Shown: positions 26,106 through 35,260, counted from the stretch's first letter. The stretch is 64,000 bases of DNA from Salegentibacter agarivorans (GCF_900113135.1 NZ_FOOH01000001.1:124001-188000), one strand, 5' to 3'. The notes: generated from the sequence alone by a model not told the origin. Numbers and translations: made by a program.

Positions 26106-28676
26106 ATGAAGAAGAGATTTTTGCTGAGTTTTATATTTTTTGTAATCAGTTTTATAAGTTTTGCCCAGGAAAAAGAAGATGTTTACGTAGATAATGAAGG
26201 CCTGATGCGTTGGGGGCATAACGATGCAGAAGTCAAAGGTTTTGGAGTCAATTATTCGGTACCTTTTGCGCACGGCTATCGAAGTGGTGAGAAATTAGGT
26301 ATAGATCTAAAAAAAGCGATAGATAAGGATGTTTATCATTTTTCCCGACTCGGTTTTGATCTTTATAGAATTCACGTTTGGGATACTGAAATTAGTGATG
26401 AAGAAGGCAATTTAATAGTAAACGAACATCTCGAGTTATTTGATTATTTATTGAAAAAGCTCAAGGAACGTGATATAAATTTCGTGGTTACACCCATTGC
26501 TTATTGGGGAAATGGCTGGCCGGAACCCGATGAAGATACTCCCGGATTTTCTAACAAATACGAAAAAGCCGGAAGCTTAACTGAGCCCGGTGCTATTAAA
26601 GCTCAGGAAAATTATTTGAAGCAATTCCTGAATCACGTGAATCCGCATACGGGCGTAGCTTATAAAAATGAGCCAAACCTTATTGCTTTTGAAATTAGCA
26701 ACGAACCGCACCATAAAGGAGAGCCTGAAGAAGTGCAGGAATTCATTGAGAAAATGGTGAAATCAATGAAAAGCACCGGCTCTAAGAAACCAATTTTCTA
26801 TAATGTAAGTCATAGTATTCATCTCGCCGAATCTTATTTTGATGCTGGAATAGATGGCGGAACTTTTCAATGGTACCCAACAGGATTGGGGTTTCAGAAG
26901 GAATTGGAAGGGAATTTGTTACCAAATGTAAACGATTATCATATTCCGTTTAATGATGTAATTGAAGAAAATAACGCGGCGAAACTCGTGTACGAATTTG
27001 ATGCCGCCGATGTGATGAAATCTTATATCTATCCTGCAATGGCAAGGAGTTTCCGGGAAGCCGGAATCCAGATAGGAACTCACTTCGCTTACGATCCTAC
27101 TTATTTGGCGTTTGGAAATACCGAATACAATACGCACTATATGAACCTGGCCTACACGCCACAAAAAGCCCTCTCCTTAATGATGGTGGGAGAGATTTTT
27201 CATCAGGTTCCTGTAAATGGTGATTTTGGTATTTATCCAGAAAACCTGGAATTTCAGGATTTTACGATTGATTATGAAAAGGATCTCGCGGTATTAAATT
27301 CTGAAGAAAAATTTATTTATACCAATACGAATGATAATCAGCCAAAATCCTTAAAAAACCTCAAGCAAGTTGCCGGTTTTGGTAATTCTGAAGTGGTTAA
27401 ATATGAAGGTAAAGGCGCCTATTTTCTCGATAAATTAGACGACGGTGTTTGGCGATTGGAAGTAATGCCTGATGCTATTTTGGTCGATAATCCTTTTGGA
27501 AGCAACAGCCTTGAAAAAACCGTTGCGGTGATCAAATGGAATGAATGGGAAATGACTTTAGATCTTGCCGGTTTAAATGAAGACTTTAGCCTGAAAGTTT
27601 TAAACAAAGACAATGAGTTTACACCTGAAGTTAAGGGGAAAACTTTTAAAATTCGTCCCGGAACTTATCTTTTGAAAAATAAAGGAGCCGAAATTGATGA
27701 AAATTCAGATATAAATTTAAGGTTCGAGCTGGAAGAGTTTACCGCTCCCGAAAGTACCGTAGCGCAAACTTATGTTATGCACCATCCGATAAAAGAACTT
27801 ACCGAGAATTCTTCAGCAGAAATTAATGCAGAGATCGTTTCAGACAAAGAAATAGAAAAAGTAGAAGCCTGGCTGCAAAACGGGAATACTTATGAAGCTA
27901 TTGAGCTTAAGAATAATAACGCTTATAATTATTCGGCGGAAATTCCGGAAAATGTGTTGAAAAATGGCTTTTTGGAGTATCGAATTATCGTTACTACTAA
28001 TAAAGGAAAAGAAACTTTCCCCGGTGAAGTTTCTGGAAGTCCTGAAGATTGGGATTTTTATTTTGAAGAGGTATATACCACACAAATTGTAAAAGAGACT
28101 AAACCGCTTTATATTTTTAATGCTTCAGAAGACGAAGATTATGTAGTAGGCGAGTGGAGCCCTGAAAATAAGCTCGTGCCAACTGATATTCCGGGCGAAG
28201 CAGATTATCAGGTAAAAGTGGAGAAACTTTTTGAAAAAGATGTTGAAAACCCTGAGGCAGAACCGGTTTACGATTACTCTTTTCGATATAATTTCAATAG
28301 AAAAATTACGGGTCGTAAAAGCGAGTTAAATTCCAAAAATAGCCTTGTGATCAAAGCCAGAGCATTAACCGAAAGAACAGATAAACTTCAAATTGCCTTG
28401 GTAATGAAAAACGGAGCGGCTTTTGGAACTACATTAGATCTTGACCAGGAGACCAAAACTTATAAAATTGATCTTTCCGCTTTAAAACCGGTTAAAACAG
28501 TGAGTCTGCCAAGACCTTATCCTTCATTTTTACCGTATTATTTCGAACATTCTTATGAAGGCGATTTTGAATTAGAAAATACAGAAGCGCTGCAATTTTC
28601 AATCGGCCCGGGAATTGAAGATATTAAGCTGGAAAAGCCGCAGGGAGTTGGGATTATTTCGGTGAGTTTGGAATAA
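26106..28676 (+). CDS. Large secreted GH5-like (cellulase family) glycoside hydrolase
   Basis: 856 residues with a signal peptide (1-20). An N-terminal TIM barrel (about 40-430) carries RWGHNDAEVKGFGVNY, LGFDLYRIHVWDTE, and the clan GH-A acid/base motif FEISNEPHH with Glu200; the likely nucleophile is Glu297 in LVYEFDAAD. The second half (430-856) is beta-rich, with no catalytic motif I know, and probably has one or more binding or Ig-like domains. GH5 covers mannanases, glucanases, galactanases and others, and the subfamily cannot be told. It is the last gene of the galM-symporter-regulator-TIM-barrel cluster. Confidence 0.78.
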   Translation: MKKRFLLSFIFFVISFISFAQEKEDVYVDNEGLMRWGHNDAEVKGFGVNYSVPFAHGYRSGEKLGIDLKKAIDKDVYHFSRLGFDLYRIHVWDTEISDEEGNLIVNEHLELFDYLLKKLKERDINFVVTPIAYWGNGWPEPDEDTPGFSNKYEKAGSLTEPGAIKAQENYLKQFLNHVNPHTGVAYKNEPNLIAFEISNEPHHKGEPEEVQEFIEKMVKSMKSTGSKKPIFYNVSHSIHLAESYFDAGIDGGTFQWYPTGLGFQKELEGNLLPNVNDYHIPFNDVIEENNAAKLVYEFDAADVMKSYIYPAMARSFREAGIQIGTHFAYDPTYLAFGNTEYNTHYMNLAYTPQKALSLMMVGEIFHQVPVNGDFGIYPENLEFQDFTIDYEKDLAVLNSEEKFIYTNTNDNQPKSLKNLKQVAGFGNSEVVKYEGKGAYFLDKLDDGVWRLEVMPDAILVDNPFGSNSLEKTVAVIKWNEWEMTLDLAGLNEDFSLKVLNKDNEFTPEVKGKTFKIRPGTYLLKNKGAEIDENSDINLRFELEEFTAPESTVAQTYVMHHPIKELTENSSAEINAEIVSDKEIEKVEAWLQNGNTYEAIELKNNNAYNYSAEIPENVLKNGFLEYRIIVTTNKGKETFPGEVSGSPEDWDFYFEEVYTTQIVKETKPLYIFNASEDEDYVVGEWSPENKLVPTDIPGEADYQVKVEKLFEKDVENPEAEPVYDYSFRYNFNRKITGRKSELNSKNSLVIKARALTERTDKLQIALVMKNGAAFGTTLDLDQETKTYKIDLSALKPVKTVSLPRPYPSFLPYYFEHSYEGDFELENTEALQFSIGPGIEDIKLEKPQGVGIISVSLE

Positions 28677-28707
28677 TAAAATGAAAAAGGCGGTTTGAAT
28701 AAACTTC

Positions 28708-28791
28708 ATTCGTCAAGCTGAACTTGTTTCAGCTTCTAACTTGTTCTAATTGCTAGCATCTTAGATTCTGAAATGAATTCAGAATGACGAG
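28708..28791. repeat. Composite palindromic extragenic repeat, copy 2
   Basis: Shares with the element at 11044-11150 the unit GCTGAACTTGTTTCAGC (28717-28733) and the end TTCAGAATGACGAG (28778-28791). Here two hairpins are present: GCTGAA/TTCAGC and TTCTGAA/TTCAGAA (28766-28772 and 28778-28784), flanked by inverted CGTC and GACG. It lies just after the GH5-like gene. Confidence 0.72.
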
Positions 28792-28815
28792 TTAAAAATA
28801 TTTTCCTTCCTACAA

Positions 28816-28854
28816 ACAAAAATGCCTTTTGAAAATTTTCAAAAGGCATTTTTT
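28816..28854. terminator. Perfect-palindrome bidirectional terminator
   Basis: AAAAATGCCTTTTGAAAA and its exact complement TTTTCAAAAGGCATTTTT abut with no spacer, ending in T-runs in both directions. It separates the GH5-like gene (+) and the ribonucleotide reductase gene (-), and is 19 bases from the end of the latter. Confidence 0.88.
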
Positions 28855-28873
28855 ATCTAATCTAAACAAGAGA

Positions 28874-31429
28874 CTATCCGCATTTGGAAGAGCCGCAATC
28901 CTGACAGGTAAGGCAGCCTTCCTGATAGATAAGATTAGATGAATTACAATTGGTACATTTTTGTTTCTTGGCAACGGTACCATCGGCGATAAAGCGTTTT
29001 AGCGCCCTGGCAACTCCGTTTTTCCAGGTGTTTATAGATTCACTGTCTAGCTGCAGGCTGCTTATTAAATCTACAACCTTTTCAATTGGCATCCCGTGTC
29101 TAAGCGTGGTAGAGATCAATTTAGCATAATTCCAGTATTCCGGGTTGAATTTATGCGATAAGCCTTCTATAGTTGTCTTGTAACCTCGTTTGTTTTCATA
29201 TTGGAAATCGTAACGAGAAGTTCCATCTTCATTTCTAGCTTTTATAATTGTCCCTTCAGTTACCCAGCGTGGAAGCAGAATTCCTTCTTCATCATCGGCA
29301 AAACCGGTGAAGATCTCGTAAGGTCTATCGTCAATTAAGCCAATGAAAGCAATCCATTTGTCTTTGTTATTCTGAAAACGAACCACATCTGCAGTTAAGC
29401 TTTGCGGACGAGTAGTTGGGAATGGCGTATTGTTTTCTTCTTCAGCCTCTTCTTTTTTCTCTTCGTTAGAAATTAGAACTCCAGAGCGAGAACCATCACG
29501 ATACACGGTAACTCCTTTGCAACCGGCTTGCCAGGCTTCTAAATATAGCTGACCAACCAATTCTTCGGTAGCATCGTTTGGTAAATTAATGGTCACACTA
29601 ATAGAGTGATCTACCCATTTTTGTACAGCTCCCTGCATTCTTACTTTACTCAGCCAATCAACATCGTTAGAAGTGGCTTTGTAGTAAGGAGAAGCTTTTA
29701 CAAGTTTGTCCAGCTCGGCTTGTGTATAATCATCGGTTATTTCGTGGCCATTAACCTTCATCCATTCTTTAAATCGATGGTGGAAAACCACGTATTCTTC
29801 CCAGGAATCGCCAACTTCATCTACAAAATCTACACGGGAATCTTTATCGTTAGGATTTACTTTTCTTCTTCGTTTGTAAACAGGCATAAATACCGGCTCA
29901 ATTCCAGAACTGGTTTGCGTCATTAAACTCGTAGTACCTGTAGGAGCAATAGTAAGTAAAGCAATATTACGGCGGCCGTATTCCAGCATATCATAATACA
30001 ATTTCTCATCTGCCTCTTTAAGTCGAAGAATAAAAGGATTTTCTTTTTCTCTTTCTGAATCAAAAATTCCGAAAGCACCTCTTTCTTTTGCTGCATAAAC
30101 TGAAGCTCTGTAAGCTTCAATAGCGATGTGCTTATGGATTTTTACTGAAAAATCTACACCTTCATCACTTCCGTATTTAATACCTAAAGCGGCAAGCATA
30201 TCACCTTCAGCAGTGATGCCAATTCCGGTTCTTCTACCTTCTTTAGCTTTGGTTTGAATGTTTTTCCAAAGATTATATTCTACACCTTTAATTTCTGAAC
30301 CTTCAGGATCTGCTTCAATTTTAGCAAGAATTGCATCAATTTTTTCTAATTCAAGATCAATGATATCGTCCATAATGCGCTGTGCAGCGGCAATATGTTT
30401 TTTGAAAAGTTCAAAATTGAAAGAAGCCTCTTTAGTAAACGGATTTTCTACATAAGAAAATAAGTTTATAGCTAACAGCCTACATGAATCATAAGGACAA
30501 AGCGGAATCTCCCCACATGGGTTGGTAGAAACCGTTTTGTAACCAAGATCGGCATAACAATCTGGGACCGATTCGTTAATTACGGTATCCCAGAAAAGAA
30601 TTCCAGGCTCAGCCGATTTCCAGGCGTTATGTACTATTTTTTTCCAAAGCTTATTAGCTTCGATCTCTTTAGATTTCTTCGGATTTTCGCTAAAAATTGG
30701 ATATTTCTGAACATAATTGCGATCTTCTTTAACCGAGCGCATAAATTCGTCATCAATTCTTACCGATACATTGGCGCCGGTTACTTTTCCCTGCTCCATT
30801 TTTGCATCTATAAAGTCTTCAGAATCTGGGTGATTAATAGAAACAGAAAGCATAAGCGCTCCACGACGCCCATCCTGCGCAACTTCACGAGTGGAGTTAG
30901 AATATCGTTCCATAAAAGGAACGATACCGGTAGAAGTAAGGGCAGAGTTTTTTACCGCCGAGCCTTTTGGGCGAATGTGGGAAAGGTCATGACCAACACC
31001 ACCACGGCGTTTCATAAGCTGAACCTGTTCCTGGTCTATTTTCATAATCCCTCCATAAGAATCTGAATCGCCATCGTTACCAATTACGAAACAGTTAGAA
31101 AGGGAAGCAATTTGGTAAGGGTTACCTATACCGGCCATTGGGCTACCTTGAGGGACAATATATTTAAAGTCTTTAATAAGGTCAAAAACCTCATCTTCAC
31201 TCATTGGGTTTGGGTAGCGTTGCTCTACACGGGAAATTTCTTTTGCAATTCTACGATGCATATCGTTTGGCGTAAGCTCATAAATATTCCCCTGGGAATC
31301 TTTAAGCGCATACTTATTTACCCACACCCGTGCGGCTAAATCATCTCCTTTAAAATAGTCTAACGAAGCTTTAAAAGCCTCATCCTGGCTATAAGTCTTA
31401 GGAGCGGCGGTAGTAGTGTTCACACCCAT
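28874..31429 (-). CDS. nrdJ: Adenosylcobalamin-dependent (class II) ribonucleotide reductase
   Basis: About 851 residues from the chosen start. It has the class II core: SLSNCFVIGNDGDSDSYGGI, RRGGVGHDLSHIRPKGS, the active-site Cys within STNPCGEIPLCPYDSCR, TGIGITAEGDMLAALG and LTIAPTGTTSLMTQTSSGIEP, then a TSCPD-like region (GCKGVTVYRDGSRSG) and a Cys-rich tail with CTNC, CLTC and SSKCG that serves to re-reduce the active site. It makes deoxyribonucleotides with B12 and without oxygen. The frame extends 22 residues further upstream, but MYFFVYIYIPLETIT is unlike the family; the ATG at 31429 before GVNTTTAAPKTYSQDEAF is preferred. No B12 riboswitch is recognisable upstream. Confidence 0.93.
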   Translation of the reverse strand: MGVNTTTAAPKTYSQDEAFKASLDYFKGDDLAARVWVNKYALKDSQGNIYELTPNDMHRRIAKEISRVEQRYPNPMSEDEVFDLIKDFKYIVPQGSPMAGIGNPYQIASLSNCFVIGNDGDSDSYGGIMKIDQEQVQLMKRRGGVGHDLSHIRPKGSAVKNSALTSTGIVPFMERYSNSTREVAQDGRRGALMLSVSINHPDSEDFIDAKMEQGKVTGANVSVRIDDEFMRSVKEDRNYVQKYPIFSENPKKSKEIEANKLWKKIVHNAWKSAEPGILFWDTVINESVPDCYADLGYKTVSTNPCGEIPLCPYDSCRLLAINLFSYVENPFTKEASFNFELFKKHIAAAQRIMDDIIDLELEKIDAILAKIEADPEGSEIKGVEYNLWKNIQTKAKEGRRTGIGITAEGDMLAALGIKYGSDEGVDFSVKIHKHIAIEAYRASVYAAKERGAFGIFDSEREKENPFILRLKEADEKLYYDMLEYGRRNIALLTIAPTGTTSLMTQTSSGIEPVFMPVYKRRRKVNPNDKDSRVDFVDEVGDSWEEYVVFHHRFKEWMKVNGHEITDDYTQAELDKLVKASPYYKATSNDVDWLSKVRMQGAVQKWVDHSISVTINLPNDATEELVGQLYLEAWQAGCKGVTVYRDGSRSGVLISNEEKKEEAEEENNTPFPTTRPQSLTADVVRFQNNKDKWIAFIGLIDDRPYEIFTGFADDEEGILLPRWVTEGTIIKARNEDGTSRYDFQYENKRGYKTTIEGLSHKFNPEYWNYAKLISTTLRHGMPIEKVVDLISSLQLDSESINTWKNGVARALKRFIADGTVAKKQKCTNCNSSNLIYQEGCLTCQDCGSSKCG

Positions 31430-31878
31430 ATTAATTTTAGATTTTGGATTAGTAATAGTTTCAAGCGGAATGTAAATATAGACAAAGAAGTACAAGAATA
31501 TAAAATCTTGTTAAAAAAAGTTATCAAACAAAAATTGTTAATAAGCTTATTATCAGTTAAATATGAATTTATCAACATTTGAAAGTTGACAAATTTGTAA
31601 AAAAATAGAATTAAAGTTTGTGCGGGAGTAAATTGCTGAAGCTGAAGTAGAGAAAGTGATTTTTACTGGATAATCGGTACTAAATGCTCCGAAGACTGCC
31701 TCGAAATCAAATTAAATTTTTCAATAATAATGCGTGAATTTGCTCCAAAATTCTTTACTGAATTATAGCTTAAAATCTACGAATATTTTAGTGGAATTTA
31801 AACAAAAACGGTCACCTATGTAATAACATCTTTAAAGAAAGATGCTATTACATAACCACAAAGATTTATAGAAAGCTA
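31430..31878. other. Gene-free AT-rich region between nrdJ and the permease
   Basis: No plausible gene is found in this stretch. Toward 31430-31620 it should hold the nrdJ promoter; it is very AT-rich with several TTGTTAA-type direct repeats. Bases 31670-31683 hold GATAATCGGTAC, which recurs upstream of the permease at 33211. A long hairpin is at 31817-31854. Confidence 0.6.
31817..31854 (-). terminator. 17-base hairpin downstream of the permease gene
   Basis: Arms TATGTAATAACATCTTT (31817-31833) and AAAGATGCTATTACATA (31838-31854) pair with a single mismatch around the loop AAAG. It begins 25 bases after the permease stop. In the permease direction the stem is followed by GGTGACCGTTTTTG, so it is a probable though imperfect terminator. 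Confidence 0.55.
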
Positions 31879-33123
31879 TTATTTAATTTTATGTCCTTTA
31901 ACTGCAAAAAACCATATATATAAATAACTTGGGATAACAATCCAGTAAGCTGATTGCGGATCAAAGGTATCAGCAAGATAGCCATAAATAAGTGGTAAGA
32001 TTGCACCTCCCGCCAGGGCCATAATTAAAAATGAAGATCCAATTTTAGTAAACCTACCCAATCCGTGTAGTGCAAGTGGCCATATGGCCGGGAATACCAG
32101 GGCATTAGCAAGACCTAACAAAGAAATACTTAAGACCGATATGTATCCATTTGTAAAAATGGCGACCAGGCCCAATATTATTCCTAATATTCCAGAGAGC
32201 TGTAAGGCATTCTGCTGACTAATATATTTTGGAATCGTTACGGTACCAATTAGATAACCAACGATCATTGCAATTAATGTATAAGTGGTGAAAAATTTAG
32301 CTACATTGGTAGGGATATCGTGGGCATCTCGGGCATAGCTAATCACTGTATCCCCGGCAATTACTTCCACACCAACGTAAAGAAACATTGCAAGGGTACC
32401 CAATAATAAATTAGGGAATTGTAAAACATTGGTTTTATTTTTATTGGCGGCTGCGAGTGTTTCATCTTCTTCATCAGTTTTAATTTCAGGTAATGATGAA
32501 TAGTAAATTAAAACAGAAAGGCCTATAAGGATTATTGCCATTACAATATATGGTGTTATTACCCGTGCTGAAAGCGCATCCAGTTCAGCGGCTTTTTCTA
32601 CCGCATTCATCCCAGTAAGGCTCGCTTCCACTTTGTCCATATTTTTAAGCAAAATAGCACCAAAGATGATTGGGGCCAGTGCTCCTGCAAGTTTGTTACA
32701 GATTCCCATTATACTCATCCGTTTTGCCGCACTTTCAATAGGACCTAAAATGGTAATATAAGGGTTAGCAGCAGATTGCAGCAGGGCTAAACCAGTGCCT
32801 TGAACAAATAATCCGAATAAGAATAAAACGTAAGTTCTTGATATAGCCGCTGGAATAAAAATTAGGGCACCAACAGCCATAACAACTAATCCCGTAGACA
32901 TACCCTTTTTAAATCCTATTTTTTTTAGAACCCATGCCGAAGGTATTGCCATAACCAGATAGGAGATGTATGAGGCGAAAGCTACAAGGTAGGATTCAAA
33001 ATTATTGAGCTGACTCGCTGTTTTGAGATATGGAATTAAGACAGAGTTCAACCAGGTAACGAAGCCGAAAATGAAAAATAATACTCCAATTATGATGATG
33101 GATTTGTTTGTTTCTTTAGTCAT
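31879..33123 (-). CDS. FucP-family sugar MFS permease, candidate GalNAc importer
   Basis: 414 residues with 12 membrane helices of the major facilitator superfamily. The marks FFIFGFVTWLNSVLIPYLK in helix 1, FASYISYLVMAIPSAWVLKKIGFKKGM, LLQSAANPYITILGP and ANALVFPAIWPLALHGLG are those of the FucP/GGP group, which includes L-fucose, glucose/galactose and N-acetylglucosamine (NagP) permeases. It is the only inner-membrane sugar transporter in the PUL half of the window, so the substrate is inferred to be the released monosaccharide, perhaps GalNAc or galactose. It is last in the minus-strand operon, 186 bases after the GH123-like gene, with a hairpin between. Confidence 0.88.
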   Translation of the reverse strand: MTKETNKSIIIIGVLFFIFGFVTWLNSVLIPYLKTASQLNNFESYLVAFASYISYLVMAIPSAWVLKKIGFKKGMSTGLVVMAVGALIFIPAAISRTYVLFLFGLFVQGTGLALLQSAANPYITILGPIESAAKRMSIMGICNKLAGALAPIIFGAILLKNMDKVEASLTGMNAVEKAAELDALSARVITPYIVMAIILIGLSVLIYYSSLPEIKTDEEDETLAAANKNKTNVLQFPNLLLGTLAMFLYVGVEVIAGDTVISYARDAHDIPTNVAKFFTTYTLIAMIVGYLIGTVTIPKYISQQNALQLSGILGIILGLVAIFTNGYISVLSISLLGLANALVFPAIWPLALHGLGRFTKIGSSFLIMALAGGAILPLIYGYLADTFDPQSAYWIVIPSYLYIWFFAVKGHKIK

Positions 33124-33249
33124 GGATTTATTTTTAATATTCTATTTACTTAAAACAGTATTGTGATAAAGGCTTAGCTCATTGCTCAATTTGCCTTTGG
33201 GTTATTTTATGATAATCGGTACATATTAGAATTTTAAGCGAAAAATTTA

Positions 33250-33269
33250 CCAGTAACCCCGGTTACTGG
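33250..33269 (-). promoter_or_regulatory. Perfect hairpin between the GH123-like gene and the permease
   Basis: Arms CCAGTAACC (33250-33258) and GGTTACTGG (33261-33269) pair perfectly around two bases. In the direction of transcription a short TAAATTTTT follows. It may be a weak terminator or processing site that reduces read-through into the permease gene, 127 bases further on. Confidence 0.5.
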
Positions 33270-33309
33270 ATTTATAAAGAATACACTTAAAATTTTCATA
33301 GCAATATTT

Positions 33310-35136
33310 TTATAAGTTCTGTAAAGCCTTTTGAGCTTTATCTATCATTACAGAAGCTGATTTATTGTTAAGCTCATCTATTGTGAAAGAGGACAGTATT
33401 TTATCAATTTGTAAAAGCGCTTCAGTATTATTATTCCTTTTAAATTCAGACTTTAAGATTTGAATTTTTTCATAGGCTTGTATTCCAGCTAATAGCTTTT
33501 CAAAGCGTATAGATGTTCTTCCGCCCGGATAAATAAAATAGGTGTCTCCAGCTGCCCAGGTGGTAAACCTGCTGTCTAAAAGTGGCTCCAGAACCCAACT
33601 GTTGTAAGCCCAACGTAAAAAACCATCTAACTTTTTATTGGCGGCATACCAGCCATACCATTCGGTTTCTGAAGGCTCACTAAAAGTGAAGCTATTGGGA
33701 TAGGGATGGGAGCAACTGGTATAGAAAGTACTTGTTTTCCCCTGTTTTTTACGGGATTCAATAATTTTATCGGGATAATTTTCACTTAATGTAATGGAAT
33801 AATCATCTATAGCATCAAACAATTCAGGATGACTATTACCTGCAAAAGATATTTTAAAATTCTTATCAGCATTTTTTATAACTTTCATAGCCGCTTCCAT
33901 AGATTCCATAGGGCGTTCATCCATAGCGATATAAGTTTTATCAAACCATCCTTTTTCTTTTAAATGGGCAGCGAAGGCTTTAAGCATAGCTGTCCAGGAA
34001 TTTTTGTATTCTTCCTCTCCGGGTTTGGTTTTAAGGTGTTTTGTAGTATTGGCAGCTTCATCAAAATAAGCAAAGCTTAGTTTCCAGGGAATCATACTGT
34101 AGGCATTAATTTGTTTGGTCACGCCTGAATCCATCATAAATTCTACCCACTTATCAAAAACATCAAAACTAAAATCCCATTTGCCATCAAGCTTCTTAGT
34201 CCACCGAACCATAGAATGAAAAGCATCCTGTGTTTGGCCATCCCAGGGACGGTCAATAATACTTGCTGTAATAGATTTTCCTCCAGCATTTACATAATGA
34301 TGAATATCCTCTTCCATAGCTTTAAAGTGTTCATCACTCCATAAATCGGTTTTATAATATCGGGCTGCAGCATATGGATTTTGCCATAGATCCAGATGGA
34401 AGTTCCATTCTTTTGGAGCTGACAAACGGCGTTCTTCTACCGTAATAGTTATAAATAACTTTTTTAAAATTTTACTACCATCCTTTATTTTTAAAGTTCC
34501 CGAATAAAGCCCTGGTTTGGTATTCCGGGGAACCTGAATGGATAACCAGCCGGGTCTTGTAGTTTGTTTTAATACCTTGAAATCTTTTATTTTATGATCT
34601 ATAACATCGGCCACTAAAGTTGAATCAAAGTTTGCCGGGACGCGATGGCCACAGGCTCCTTTTTGATCTTTATTAAGTTCATCGGTTAATACATAGCGAA
34701 CAAATGCACTTTCTATTTGCTCCTTTGAAATAACCTGGTTATTATTTCTGTTTTTTAAATCTGATATTTCTACACTTAGGCTTAAATCTTTTTTTCCTGC
34801 TGAAACTACCCATTGGGCAGAAAGTTTTTCTCCCCTCCAGCCTTGCAGGTTTAAATCAGTTGAAAGTGAATCTTTCGATACCGGTTTTTCTTTCTCGTAC
34901 CTCTTACTGGTTTTACCCCATCCCACTATAGTTCTTTGAGAATCATTCCAAAGTTTAACAGGAGTGGGAGTTGGGTTTGCTAATTCGTGATACGAATCAA
35001 CTGGAAAAGGCATCTGGTTTGTGTGTTGCCCGGAGTGAGTGACTCCTTCCGGACTTTGTGCCTGAGAAAAATTGAACCAACCCAGGAGAATAATAGCGCT
35101 CCAGGTTTTTATTATTCTGAATTTTTTGAAAGTCAT
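33310..35136 (-). CDS. Secreted DUF4091 / GH123-like glycoside hydrolase
   Basis: 608 residues with a signal peptide (about 1-27). An N-terminal beta domain (about 95-235, with WLSIQVPRNTKPGLYSGTLKI) is followed by a TIM-barrel-like part with WNFHLDLWQNPYAAARYY, then AMDERPMESM, in which Asp406-Glu407 match the adjacent Asp-Glu pair of GH123 beta-N-acetylgalactosaminidases, and a DUF4091-type C-terminal segment (GFLRWAYNSW, then GDTYFIYPGG). GH123 cleaves terminal beta-GalNAc with help of the substrate acetamido group. This fits the aga-type genes across the locus. It belongs to the minus-strand operon; a perfect 16-base palindrome stands 67 bases before its start. Confidence 0.75.
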   Translation of the reverse strand: MTFKKFRIIKTWSAIILLGWFNFSQAQSPEGVTHSGQHTNQMPFPVDSYHELANPTPTPVKLWNDSQRTIVGWGKTSKRYEKEKPVSKDSLSTDLNLQGWRGEKLSAQWVVSAGKKDLSLSVEISDLKNRNNNQVISKEQIESAFVRYVLTDELNKDQKGACGHRVPANFDSTLVADVIDHKIKDFKVLKQTTRPGWLSIQVPRNTKPGLYSGTLKIKDGSKILKKLFITITVEERRLSAPKEWNFHLDLWQNPYAAARYYKTDLWSDEHFKAMEEDIHHYVNAGGKSITASIIDRPWDGQTQDAFHSMVRWTKKLDGKWDFSFDVFDKWVEFMMDSGVTKQINAYSMIPWKLSFAYFDEAANTTKHLKTKPGEEEYKNSWTAMLKAFAAHLKEKGWFDKTYIAMDERPMESMEAAMKVIKNADKNFKISFAGNSHPELFDAIDDYSITLSENYPDKIIESRKKQGKTSTFYTSCSHPYPNSFTFSEPSETEWYGWYAANKKLDGFLRWAYNSWVLEPLLDSRFTTWAAGDTYFIYPGGRTSIRFEKLLAGIQAYEKIQILKSEFKRNNNTEALLQIDKILSSFTIDELNNKSASVMIDKAQKALQNL

Positions 35137-35203
35137 ATGATGAAATTGAATATTATAATCAATTTAGCTTCTTGTAGCGCTAAATACTGCTTTTAGTGGA
35201 TTA

Positions 35204-35219
35204 AAATCAATATTGATTT
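35204..35219. promoter_or_regulatory. 16-base perfect palindrome AAATCAATATTGATTT
   Basis: A spacer-free palindrome in the 124-base gap between the TDH-like gene and the GH123-like gene. Twelve bases later, TCAATTTGGTATTGA repeats the half sites around a 5-base spacer. It may be an operator for a promoter within the operon that serves the GH123-like and permease genes. Confidence 0.45.
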
Positions 35220-35260
35220 AGACCCTCAATTTGGTATTGATTGAACCACCATTCACCAGG

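Noticed and set aside
30629-31066. A 145-codon open frame antisense to nrdJ
   Set aside because: The opposite strand codes for the conserved class II reductase core. The antisense translation is rich in Phe, Tyr and Ile, typical of shadow frames.
31430-31495. 22-residue upstream extension of nrdJ
   Set aside because: The extension is hydrophobic and unlike the family; the ATG at 31429 before GVNTTTAAP gives the expected N-terminus.
31430-31878. Cobalamin riboswitch before nrdJ
   Set aside because: I looked for a B12-box-like core and a long structured leader toward nrdJ and found only AT-rich sequence; the one strong hairpin is next to the permease stop.
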